A stretch of DNA of 17,624 nt from Amylibacter sp. GTDB lineage: Bacteria; Pseudomonadota; Alphaproteobacteria; Rhodobacterales; Rhodobacteraceae. The notes beneath the pieces were generated by a model. It did not search any database and was not told the DNA's origin. It was given only the letters and a program-made list of their open reading frames with translations. This document shows positions 6,639-13,722 of this stretch, piece by piece; position 1 is the stretch's first letter; each line of letters starts with the position of its first letter. Where the stretch lies: contig JALWOO010000552.1 of NCBI GenBank assembly GCA_027083485.1, forward strand, positions 1-17,624, written 5' to 3'. The position numbers were made by a program, and so were the translations under genes.

Positions 6639-8195
6639 TTAGATGAAGGAGAAATCGTCGCTGGTCAGCGTCAGGTCGAAATTTTCAAGAACAACCATAT
6701 CCACAAGTTCGGATGTCCCGCCTTGATCGACATAGTGACCAATATGAGTTTCCGTAGACCCGTTAACTGTCTGCTGGGTAAACACCAGTTCGTCAACATT
6801 CGCAGCAGAGAGCACGCCAGAAATTTGCAACTTGTCCTGATTCTGATGGAAATCAGCGATGGTTGTCAGATTTCCGCCCGTGCCGTCATGTTCGATCGAA
6901 AACGTATCGGCACCGCCGCCACCAACCAGACGGTCATGGCCGGAAGTGGAATGCAACACGTCTTTGCCGTAGCCACCGCGCAGAACGTCATCGCCATTGC
7001 CCCCATGCAAATCATCGTTACCTTGTTTGCCTTTCAGGACATCATCGCCCTGGCCACCTTTGAGGTCGTCTTTGCCAAGCCCGCCTTTCAACAAATCATC
7101 GCCGTCGCCACCGTATAATTTGTCGTCGCCGTTGCCGCCGTCGAGCTTATCAGCGCCACGTTTGCCATTCAGCACATCGTTACCTACGCCGCCATGCAGG
7201 CCATCATTACCGGCACCACCATCCAGCTTATCGTTGCCAGCACCGCCATTTAGATCATCATTGCCGTTGCCACCATTCAGGTCATCATTGCCTCTTTTAC
7301 CTTCAAGGTGATCGGCACCCTTACCACCATGCAGGCTATCGCCACCGGCACCACCATTCAGATTATCGTCACCATCACCACCGCTCAGGTCGTCGTTGCC
7401 ATTGCCGCCTTCGATGTGGTCTTTACCTTCGTTACCTTCGATGTGATCCGCACCCTTGCCGCCTTTCAGGCTGTCATCACCAAGACCACCCAGCAGGTTA
7501 TCGTCACCATCACCACCATTCAGGTCGTCATTGCCTTCGCCGCCTTCAATGTGGTCTTTGCCTTCGTTACCTTCGATGTGATCCGTGCCTTTACCGCCTT
7601 TCAGGCTGTCATCGCCAAGACCGCCCAGCAGGTTATCGTCACCATTACCACCATTCAGGTCGTCATTGCCTTCGCCGCCTTCGATGTGGTCTTTGCCTTC
7701 GTTACCTTCGATGTGATCCGTGCCTTTGCCGCCTTTCAGGCTGTCATCACCAAGACCACCCAGCAGGTTATCGTCACCATTACCACCATTCAGGTTGTCA
7801 TTGCCTTCGCCGCCTTCAATGTGATCTTTGCCTTCGTTACCTTCGAGATGATCCGCACCTTTGCCACCTTTCAGGCTGTCATCGCCAAGGCCGCCCTGCA
7901 GGTTGTCATCACCATTACCACCATTCAGGTTGTCATTGCCTTCGCCGCCATCCCGGTTAATGTTCCCTTCACGGCGGTCACGATTTCCCCCGCGAGAATT
8001 ACGCTCGTCATTTTCATTATCGTTTACAGTCTCGTTACTCTCGTTGTCCCAAGCATAACGGAGCTCGTATCCATAGCGTGATTCGTTCCCTTCGTTCCCT
8101 TCGTTTTCCCACTGAGAATCATACTCGCGCAGGGACGTATCGATGAGGTCATCGTTTTGGTTTTCATTGTTGAAATCGCCAAACTGGGTAGACAT
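6639..8195 (-). CDS. RTX calcium-binding repeat protein, predicted type I secretion substrate
   Basis: A 518-residue protein made almost wholly of RTX (hemolysin-type) calcium-binding nonapeptides. Residues 1-83 are acidic and rich in Asn, Glu and Asp, with no signal peptide or membrane segment. Residues 84-434 hold 39 consecutive GGxGxDxLx-type nonapeptides, which should fold into a parallel beta-roll on binding calcium. Residues 435-518 resemble the C-terminal type I secretion region (TTIADFHQNQDKLQI, then ...LTLTSDDFSFI at the very end). No enzyme or adhesin domain is recognisable, so a structural, matrix or surface-layer-like role is plausible but unproven. The open frame extends to 8264. 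I chose ATG 8195 because AAAGG sits about 8 nt upstream and the acidic N-terminus starts there. No HlyB/HlyD-type exporter is in the window. A strong hairpin follows the stop. Confidence 0.93.
   Translation of the reverse strand: MSTQFGDFNNENQNDDLIDTSLREYDSQWENEGNEGNESRYGYELRYAWDNESNETVNDNENDERNSRGGNRDRREGNINRDGGEGNDNLNGGNGDDNLQGGLGDDSLKGGKGADHLEGNEGKDHIEGGEGNDNLNGGNGDDNLLGGLGDDSLKGGKGTDHIEGNEGKDHIEGGEGNDDLNGGNGDDNLLGGLGDDSLKGGKGTDHIEGNEGKDHIEGGEGNDDLNGGDGDDNLLGGLGDDSLKGGKGADHIEGNEGKDHIEGGNGNDDLSGGDGDDNLNGGAGGDSLHGGKGADHLEGKRGNDDLNGGNGNDDLNGGAGNDKLDGGAGNDGLHGGVGNDVLNGKRGADKLDGGNGDDKLYGGDGDDLLKGGLGKDDLKGGQGDDVLKGKQGNDDLHGGNGDDVLRGGYGKDVLHSTSGHDRLVGGGGADTFSIEHDGTGGNLTTIADFHQNQDKLQISGVLSAANVDELVFTQQTVNGSTETHIGHYVDQGGTSELVDMVVLENFDLTLTSDDFSFI
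6894..7946 (-). repeat. 39 tandem RTX nonapeptide codon blocks in pentads
   Basis: The coding DNA for residues 84-434 is an uninterrupted series of 27-bp units encoding GGxGxDxLx-like nonapeptides. In the register GxGxDxLxG, repeats 5, 10, 15, 20, 25, 30 and 35 replace the leading Gly with Asn or Lys (NEG, NEG, NEG, NEG, KRG, KRG, KQG). The array is therefore built from seven 45-residue modules plus a partial one at the C-terminal side. The last two or three repeats are degenerate (TSGHDRLVG, GGGADTFSI), as expected where the beta-roll ends. Confidence 0.93.
7407..7946 (-). repeat. Four near-identical 135-bp tandem repeats (45 aa each)
   Basis: The four N-terminal pentads (residues 84-263) are nearly identical at DNA level. 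The anchor TTC(A/G)ATGTG on the plus strand recurs at 7410, 7545, 7680 and 7815, exactly 135 bp apart. Comparing 7545-7679 with 7680-7814 by eye gives about five differences in 135 positions. The C-terminal pentads are much more diverged. This suggests recent tandem duplication or gene conversion at the 5' part of the array. Confidence 0.92.
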
Positions 8196-8341
8196 GTGTA
8201 TAACCTTTTTCGTTCTGGTTCGGATGGCCTGTTTTGTTCCGGCAATCACGAGGGTTGTTATCAATTGTCCTCTGTATAAATCAGCCCATATGACAGCTCC
8301 CTGACGGTAGCCAAATTTTTTAAAAAAAGGCGTTTGCGCAC

Positions 8342-8371
8342 AAAAAAGGCCGGACCAGAAGGCCCGACCTT
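8342..8371 (-). terminator. Rho-independent terminator of amtB
   Basis: In minus-strand RNA, AAGGUCGGGCC (8371-8361) pairs with GGUCCGGCCUU (8356-8346) across a UUCU loop. The 11-bp stem has two G-U wobbles and is followed by a run of U (8347-8342). It starts 21 nt after the amtB stop, so it should end the glnK-amtB transcript. The region from here to the RTX start (8196-8341) holds no gene I can support and presumably carries the RTX promoter. Confidence 0.85.
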
Positions 8372-8392
8372 AATCTTCAGAACCGGTTTCCC

Positions 8393-9721
8393 TTAACGGT
8401 GGGAGAACTCGGGATAGGCCTCCATGCCCAGTTCAGACATATCCAACCCGTTGATTTCCTCTTCTTCACCAACACGGATGCCAACGGTAACTTTCAGAAT
8501 GAACCAGACCACAGCAGAGACACCAAAAGTAAATGCCCCGACGATCAGGATGGATTTCAGCTGTACAAGGAAGCTGACGCCATCACCGTGGTTGGTGATC
8601 GGCACAGCCATGGTGCCCCAGATACCGGCCATCAGGTGAACCGGAATGGCCCCTACCGCATCATCGATTTTCAGCTTGTCCAGGAAAGGAACCGCAAACA
8701 CGACGATAATACCGCCAACAGCACCGATCAGGGTTGCCTGACCAAGGCCCGGCGTCAGAGGTTCCGCAGTGATCGAAACCAGCCCTGCCAGCGCGCCGTT
8801 CAGCAACATGGTCAGGTCAGGCTTTTTGTACAACAACTGGGTTGCAATCAGCGCCGCAATCGCCCCACCGGCAGCCGCCGCATTGGTGTTGGCGAAAATC
8901 CGTGAAATATCGGCAACATTGCCAGCTGTGTTCATGTACAACTGCGAACCACCGTTAAAGCCGAACCAGCCCATCCAAAGGATGAATGTCCCCAAAACCG
9001 CCAAAGGCAGGTTTGAACCGGGCATTGGCACCGTGCGGCCACCTTTGTATTTGCCGATACGTGGCCCAAGGATCAGCGCGCCAGCCAAAGCAGCCCAGCC
9101 ACCTACAGAGTGAACAACCGTGGAGCCGGCAAAATCCTGAAAGCCCATGTCGGCCAAGAAACCACCGCCCCATTTCCAGCTGGCCTGAACCGGATAAATA
9201 AGCGCGGTCAGCACAACAACGAACACCAGAAACGGCCAGAGTTTGATCCGCTCGGCCAGTGTACCGGAAACGATGGATGCCGTGGTCGCACAGAACATCA
9301 GCTGAAAAAAGAAATCGGAACCGACCGACGCATAGGTCAGGTCTACTTTGTCAGCGCCAACGCCAACCGGCTCAAGTGCGGCAAGGCTGAACGCACCGAG
9401 GACCTTTTCATAGGTCCAGGCATCGCCCGGGTACATCAGGTTATAGCCCACCAGATAATACATCACGGCGGCAATCGCGAACAAGGCAATGTTTTTGGTC
9501 AACTGCATGGTCACGTTTTTGGAACGCACCAGACCGGCCTCGAGCATAGAGAAGCCCGCCCCCATCCACATCACCAGAAAACCGGTGACAAGGAACATAA
9601 AGGTGTTCAGGATAAAACCCACTTCGGGGTTCACGGCGGGGGCGGCATCTTGGGCCAGTGCCAGCCCCGGCAGGGTAACAGCCGCAGCCAGCAACCCCAT
9701 GGTTTTCAGTTTGTTGGACAT
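8393..9721 (-). CDS. amtB: Ammonium transporter AmtB
   Basis: A 442-residue Amt/Rh-family channel that moves ammonium across the inner membrane and is gated by GlnK. It starts with a cleavable signal peptide (MSNKLKTMGLLAAAVTLPGLALA, then QDAAP), as is typical of proteobacterial AmtB, and continues with about 11 hydrophobic helices. Visible signatures are MWMGAGFSMLEAGLVR near the start and the pore twin-histidine segments STVVHSVGGWAAL and IPVHLMAGIWGT. FILWMGWFGFNGGS and a cytoplasmic tail ending GMEAYPEFSHR are also present. Two in-frame ATGs lie 6 nt apart. The ribosome site places the second (9721) at an 8-nt spacing and the first (9727) at only 2 nt, so 9721 is preferred. It follows glnK by 23 nt and ends in a strong terminator, so the pair is one nitrogen-responsive operon. 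Confidence 0.96.
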   Translation of the reverse strand: MSNKLKTMGLLAAAVTLPGLALAQDAAPAVNPEVGFILNTFMFLVTGFLVMWMGAGFSMLEAGLVRSKNVTMQLTKNIALFAIAAVMYYLVGYNLMYPGDAWTYEKVLGAFSLAALEPVGVGADKVDLTYASVGSDFFFQLMFCATTASIVSGTLAERIKLWPFLVFVVVLTALIYPVQASWKWGGGFLADMGFQDFAGSTVVHSVGGWAALAGALILGPRIGKYKGGRTVPMPGSNLPLAVLGTFILWMGWFGFNGGSQLYMNTAGNVADISRIFANTNAAAAGGAIAALIATQLLYKKPDLTMLLNGALAGLVSITAEPLTPGLGQATLIGAVGGIIVVFAVPFLDKLKIDDAVGAIPVHLMAGIWGTMAVPITNHGDGVSFLVQLKSILIVGAFTFGVSAVVWFILKVTVGIRVGEEEEINGLDMSELGMEAYPEFSHR

Positions 9722-9729
9722 TTTCATTT

Positions 9730-9734
9730 CCTCC
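9730..9734 (-). promoter_or_regulatory. Ribosome binding site that decides the amtB start
   Basis: GGAGG on the minus strand is followed by AAATGAAAATG. The spacing is 2 nt to the first ATG (9727) and 8 nt to the second (9721). The second is therefore the more likely initiation codon, shortening the protein from 444 to 442 residues without affecting the signal peptide. Confidence 0.7.
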
Positions 9735-9744
9735 GGAATTGGGG

Positions 9745-10083
9745 TTAAATAGCTTCGTCGCCGGTTTCACCGGTCCGCACACGAATGGCTTGTTCTACGG
9801 GCAGCACGAAAATCTTGCCGTCACCGATCTTGCCGGTTTTGGCGGTGCTTTCGATGGCGGAAACAACCGAGTCCACCACATCGTCCGGCACCACAATATC
9901 GAGCCGGATTTTGGGGACAAAGTTGATGGCATATTCGGCACCACGATAGATTTCCGTATGGCCGGATTGTGCGCCGTAGCCTTTGATTTCGGTTACCATC
10001 ATGCCGTTAACACCGGCACCGGTCAGCACTTCGCGCACTTCGTCAAGTTTGAATGGTTTGATCGTTGCAATGATCAGTTTCAT
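9745..10083 (-). CDS. glnK: P-II family nitrogen regulatory protein GlnK
   Basis: A 112-residue P-II protein, a trimeric sensor of 2-oxoglutarate, ATP/ADP and glutamine that plugs AmtB when ammonium is plentiful. The N-terminus MKLIIATIKPFKLDEVREVL is canonical. The T-loop GYGAQSGHTEIYRGAEY carries Tyr46 and the uridylylation site Tyr51. The C-terminal signature TGKIGDGKIFVLPVEQAIRVRTGE matches the P-II nucleotide-binding block. The open frame extends to 10134. ATG 10083 is chosen because it gives the standard P-II start and follows GAGG at suitable spacing. I name it glnK rather than glnB because it is directly upstream of amtB on the same strand; sequence alone does not separate the paralogues firmly. 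Confidence 0.95.
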   Translation of the reverse strand: MKLIIATIKPFKLDEVREVLTGAGVNGMMVTEIKGYGAQSGHTEIYRGAEYAINFVPKIRLDIVVPDDVVDSVVSAIESTAKTGKIGDGKIFVLPVEQAIRVRTGETGDEAI

Positions 10084-10339
10084 ATTTTCCTCGCTTGGTC
10101 TGCGGACAGGAGCGCCCGTGAATCTCTGATCCAAATGGCAGGCGAATCATTTTTTAGACAAGAAATTGGGGTGCGCCATTTTGACGAGTCGCGACTTTTT
10201 GATTAAAAAATGGCCACCACATAGGTTTTGCACTATTTTTAGGCAATGCAACAATGTTTAACGGATTGTTACACCCCCTCTACAAATCAGCAGAAAGTGT
10301 TTATCTTAGGGGGACGATAAAAACGAATAACGAGCAGTC
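10084..10339. other. Divergent control region between glnK and the PBP gene
   Basis: This 256-nt AT-rich spacer must hold the glnK-amtB promoter (minus) and the PBP promoter (plus). I looked on the minus strand for the sigma-54 GG-N10-GC signature and found none. Small symmetries are present: the perfect palindrome AGTCGCGACT (10187-10196), and TTGCA/TGCAA arms near 10228-10251. Their spacing does not fit the enteric NtrC site. No small gene is supported. The PBP start at 10340 has only a weak CGAG ribosome site, and a purine-rich AGGGGG lies about 27 nt upstream, too far to serve. Confidence 0.5.
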
Positions 10340-12652
10340 ATGGCCAGTTCCGGTAAAAAGCGTCCTCCTTTGGTCGCCCCAAAACGCAAATTTACTTCGA
10401 AAAAGACGGCGCCCAAAGGCGGCGTCGCCGGCAGCTTGGCATCCCGTATGATGCCCAACAGCACCAAGAAGGCCCCGCCCAAGCCAAAAGCAAGCAAGCC
10501 CAAGGTGAAAAAGAAAATCAAAACGACGGCAAAACGTAAAACTCCAGTCAAGAAAAAAGGCAATTTTGTGGTGCGGGTGCTGCGCTGGCTGTTTGGCGGA
10601 ATCCTCCGCATTATATGGTGGGTGACGCTGCGCGTGGCAATTGTCCTGTTTCTGGTCGTGGGATCGGCAACCGCCTATTATTATCAAGGCTTGCCGGAAA
10701 ATGCCCTTGCCCTGATGGATGACCGCAAACGCGGCTCTGTAACTATGGAAGATCGGACAGGTTCGGTTTTCGCATGGCGGGGAGATCAGTTCGGTGGCCT
10801 TGTCGATAGCAAAACCGTGGCTCCGGAACTGCGCAATGCAGTTGTGGCCACCGAGGACAAACGCTTCTATCGCCATTTTGGCCTGTCCCCACGCGGCATT
10901 ATCGGCGCCATGCGGATCAACATACGCGCCGGACGCAATCCGTTCAAGGGTAATGGCGGCTCGACAATTACACAGCAGGTTGCCAAACGGGTATTCTTTT
11001 CCGATTTGGGCTCCATTGAGCGCAAACTCAAAGAAGTGCCGATGGCGCTGGCGCTTGAGCTGAAATACACCAAAGACGAAATTCTGACCATTTACATGAA
11101 CCGCGCCTACCTCGGAGCGGGGAGCCACGGCTTCGAGGCCGCAAGTGAACGGTATTTCTCCAAATCCGCAACCGATGTAACCCTGCCGGAGGCCGCGATG
11201 CTTGCCGGTTTGCTCAAAGCTCCGTCATCTACGGCCCCGACACGCAACATCACCAAGGCACAGGACCGGGCGGGGCTGATTGTCGGGTTGATGTATGATC
11301 AAGGCTACATCACCAAAGCGGAAATGGAACAGGCCCGCAGAAATCCGGCGCGGCTCTCGCAAGAGGCCGCCTCCAAAACCGGTGGCTATTTTGCCGATTG
11401 GATCATGGAGGCCGGACCGGAATTTATCCTCAAGGACACGACAGAAGACATCGTCATCCGCACCACCTTTGACCGGCGCATCCAAAAAGCCGCAGAAGAC
11501 GCGCTAAACTATATTTTTGAAACCAAGGTATCGAAATCATCCAAAGCGCAGGCCGCCATTGTGGTGATGTCACGGGACGGGGCGGTGCGCGCCATTGTCG
11601 GCGGACGGCGTTCCGGCATTGCAGGCGGTTTCAACCGTGCCACACAGGCCTTGCGGCAAACCGGATCGTCCTTCAAACCCTTTGTCTATGCTGCCGCGCT
11701 GGAACAGGGCTATCGCTATGACACAATTGTCGAAGATGCGCCGCTGACCATCAATATACCGGGGTCTGGCCCATGGACCCCGAAAAACTACACCAAAAAA
11801 TATCTGGGACAGATCACCCTGACAACCGCTTTGGCCAAGTCGATCAACACCACAGCCGTAAGGGTTTCCGAGGCCATTGGCCGTGAACGGGTTCGGGCTG
11901 TCGCGCGGGATTTCGGGATCAAACACAAGCTCGCCGCCGGACCGGCGCTGGCGCTTGGGGCATCTGAATCCACATTGCTGGAAATGACCGGTGCCTATGC
12001 AGGCATCCTTAATTCCGGTCGCAGATCTACACCATACGGTGTACAGGTTCTGTCATTGCAGGGAGATTCCACGCCCTTGCTGAGTCATACCGATGAGTGG
12101 GGCAAACGGGTGATTTCTGATTATGCCGATCAGCAATTGGTTTACATGATGAATCAGGTGGTCGAAATCGGCAGCGGTCGGCGTGCCCGTATGAAGGGCT
12201 GGCAGGTCGCTGGCAAAACCGGTACCACACAGGGCGCACGCGATGCCTGGTTTATCGGGTTTACGGCGGATTATGTGGCTGGTGTCTGGATCGGCTATGA
12301 CAACAATAAAAAGCTCAAGGGCACTACTGGCGGCGGTTTGCCTGCAGATATCTGGCGCGAAACCATGGTGCGGGTGCATGAAGGCCTGACACCGAAACCC
12401 CTGCCGATGTTTGTTCCTCCGCCGGAAGACGCGCCAACGTCCCTCCCTGAAGGTGAAGACAGGTCAACGGTCGCGGATGGTGTCCGCAAACTGCTCAATA
12501 TCAAAAAACGGCCTCCGGATCGAAAGCAGCCTCTGCGCAAGGTTGGCGAGAAAATCAAACGTGATATCGACAAGCTCGATAAAGAGGCCGAAACGGTTCT
12601 GGGCAAGGTAATCAAGGGTATTTTCGGAAATCGCAAAGAAACGACGAATTAG
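10340..12652 (+). CDS. Class A penicillin-binding protein, PBP1A family (bifunctional)
   Basis: A 770-residue peptidoglycan synthase anchored in the inner membrane with both catalytic domains in the periplasm. Residues 1-75 form a very Lys/Pro-rich cytoplasmic tail, and a transmembrane helix spans roughly 92-114. The glycosyltransferase (GT51) domain carries ATEDKRFYRHFG (catalytic E172), GGSTITQQ (206-213), RKLKE and the IYMNRAYLG motif. The transpeptidase domain carries GSSFKPF (nucleophile S443, K446), SIN (S501, N503) and KTGTT (626-630), so both activities should be intact. A short, basic C-terminal tail follows. The ATG at 10340 is the first after an in-frame stop at 10328. It is divergent from glnK and convergent with the LysR gene, so probably monocistronic. 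Which paralogue it is (mrcA- or pbpC-like) was not resolved. Confidence 0.94.
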   Translation: MASSGKKRPPLVAPKRKFTSKKTAPKGGVAGSLASRMMPNSTKKAPPKPKASKPKVKKKIKTTAKRKTPVKKKGNFVVRVLRWLFGGILRIIWWVTLRVAIVLFLVVGSATAYYYQGLPENALALMDDRKRGSVTMEDRTGSVFAWRGDQFGGLVDSKTVAPELRNAVVATEDKRFYRHFGLSPRGIIGAMRINIRAGRNPFKGNGGSTITQQVAKRVFFSDLGSIERKLKEVPMALALELKYTKDEILTIYMNRAYLGAGSHGFEAASERYFSKSATDVTLPEAAMLAGLLKAPSSTAPTRNITKAQDRAGLIVGLMYDQGYITKAEMEQARRNPARLSQEAASKTGGYFADWIMEAGPEFILKDTTEDIVIRTTFDRRIQKAAEDALNYIFETKVSKSSKAQAAIVVMSRDGAVRAIVGGRRSGIAGGFNRATQALRQTGSSFKPFVYAAALEQGYRYDTIVEDAPLTINIPGSGPWTPKNYTKKYLGQITLTTALAKSINTTAVRVSEAIGRERVRAVARDFGIKHKLAAGPALALGASESTLLEMTGAYAGILNSGRRSTPYGVQVLSLQGDSTPLLSHTDEWGKRVISDYADQQLVYMMNQVVEIGSGRRARMKGWQVAGKTGTTQGARDAWFIGFTADYVAGVWIGYDNNKKLKGTTGGGLPADIWRETMVRVHEGLTPKPLPMFVPPPEDAPTSLPEGEDRSTVADGVRKLLNIKKRPPDRKQPLRKVGEKIKRDIDKLDKEAETVLGKVIKGIFGNRKETTN

Positions 12653-12661
12653 GGCCAGGCC

Positions 12662-13570
12662 TTAAACCGTCTCCGAGAACTCATCCTTGGGCGTATGCAA
12701 GCGGATATGGCGCATAAAATGCCGTGCAGTTCGGGACAAGGGCCGGTGGTCGGGAGCCGTAAAATAGGTTTGATAGGCAATCGCCGAAGCAAACGGGCGG
12801 AATACCACCCCGTTATGAGGCATTTGCACCGATGGGAACGGGTTCACGATGGAAACACCCAACCCTTTGCGCACCAGATCAATCGCAGCAGTGGAAGTTG
12901 ACGTCTCGCAAATAACGCGCGGTGTTGCCTGATGTTCATGCAACAATTTATCCAATTGCGCGCGGCGCGCGTGGCGATAACTTTGGGCTACGAGGTTCTG
13001 ATCGTGCAGATCCGCCGGACGAATAGTTGTATGCTGTGCCAAAGGGTGATCGCTCGGCATCACGCATGCGGCCAACGAGCGGCGAAAGGGAATGAGTTTG
13101 GCACCGGCGCGGGTTAATTCCACACCAATCAGGCCCAGATCAAAACGATCTTCCTGAATGCCCGCAATCACATCTTCTGATGTGCTGATCTCGAAGCTGA
13201 TAAAATAGTCAGGGTTTGATTTCAAAAAACTGGAAATATGCCCAACGATGAAATGACTGGCAAAAGAAGGCGGTGCGATCAAGCGTAAAGTCTCTTGAAA
13301 AGTTTCGCTTGGGCCGTCGATCTCGTCCAATGCAGCAAACAGCGCGTCCAGCCGTGCGTTGAGCCGCACAGCGGCTGCGGTCGGGATCAAGCGGCCGGAT
13401 TCCCGTTCAAACAGGGTCATGCCGACACGGGATTCCAGATTCGACAAGGATCGGGAAATGGCCGGCTGCGACAGCCCCAACCGGCGCGCGGCCGAAGCTG
13501 TGGTGTTGCCCTCCATCATCGCCCGCAAGGCCTGATATTCGGAAAACGAGTGCCAGGATTTTCGCGCCAT
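12662..13570 (-). CDS. LysR family transcriptional regulator
   Basis: A 302-residue LysR-type regulator. The N-terminal winged helix-turn-helix is clear (SFSEYQALRAMMEGNTTASAARRLGLSQPAISRSLSNLE, residues about 8-46, continuing GMTLFERESGRLIPT). A type 2 periplasmic-binding-fold effector domain follows from about residue 90. It is transcribed divergently from the M19 dipeptidase/ABC importer operon with 152 nt between starts, the classic arrangement for a LysR regulator acting on the neighbouring operon and on itself. The inducer is probably related to the transported substrate, which is inference. ATG 13570 has AAGGTAAGG about 9 nt upstream. Its stop lies 9 nt from the stop of the convergent PBP gene, with no terminator visible between, so read-through antisense is possible. 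Confidence 0.93.
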   Translation of the reverse strand: MARKSWHSFSEYQALRAMMEGNTTASAARRLGLSQPAISRSLSNLESRVGMTLFERESGRLIPTAAAVRLNARLDALFAALDEIDGPSETFQETLRLIAPPSFASHFIVGHISSFLKSNPDYFISFEISTSEDVIAGIQEDRFDLGLIGVELTRAGAKLIPFRRSLAACVMPSDHPLAQHTTIRPADLHDQNLVAQSYRHARRAQLDKLLHEHQATPRVICETSTSTAAIDLVRKGLGVSIVNPFPSVQMPHNGVVFRPFASAIAYQTYFTAPDHRPLSRTARHFMRHIRLHTPKDEFSETV

Positions 13571-13594
13571 AGTCTATACCTTACCTTATTGCTG

Positions 13595-13617
13595 CATAAC
13601 TATAACTTATATGTATG
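13595..13617. promoter_or_regulatory. Candidate LysR operator: 23-bp imperfect palindrome
   Basis: The sequence has arms CATA-N2-TATAA and TTATA-N2-TATG around a single central C, so 18 of 22 arm positions pair. It contains a T-N11-A box (T13597, A13609), the usual core of LysR sites. It lies 25-47 nt upstream of the LysR start and about 106 nt upstream of the dipeptidase start, the expected place for shared control. Binding is inferred from symmetry and position. Confidence 0.5.
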
Positions 13618-13632
13618 CCTCTAGCCTAGAGG
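13618..13632. promoter_or_regulatory. 15-bp perfect palindrome abutting the LysR operator candidate
   Basis: CCTCTAG and CTAGAGG flank a single C, giving a perfect 7-bp inverted repeat that begins at the base right after the 23-bp palindrome. It lacks a T-N11-A box of its own. It could be a second regulator half-site (activation site beside a recruitment site), a different regulator's operator, or chance. Confidence 0.4.
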
Positions 13633-13722
13633 GAAACCGGCTTGTTAATGTAGGTAAGTCACGGAATCAGCACCTATTTTTTAGATGCAGCCCCTCCGAC
13701 ACCCTTATATCTGGAGAGTTTC

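Noticed and set aside
7308..8081. 257-codon plus-strand open frame rich in Val, Ile, Ala, Phe and Thr, opposite the RTX repeats, with a neighbour at 6997-7311
   Set aside because: It is the antisense of the RTX codons. The repeated GGxGxDxLx codons rarely give stops in this phase, so the hydrophobic repeats are a mirror artefact. It has no ribosome site and no independent evidence.
10084..10134. Upstream extension of glnK (17 extra codons)
   Set aside because: P-II proteins begin MKLI or MKKI. The ATG at 10083 gives exactly that and is preceded by GAGG.
10228..10251. TTGCA/TGCAA arms considered as an NtrC site upstream of glnK
   Set aside because: Arm spacing does not match the known enteric NtrC consensus and the arms are too short to be significant.
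10301..11128. 275-codon minus-strand open frame opposite the PBP gene
   Set aside because: It covers the transglycosylase domain, whose motifs are intact on the plus strand. No ribosome site or family resemblance.
12653..12661. Possible bidirectional terminator between the convergent PBP and LysR genes
   Set aside because: The gap is only 9 nt and no stable stem with a T-tract was found there.
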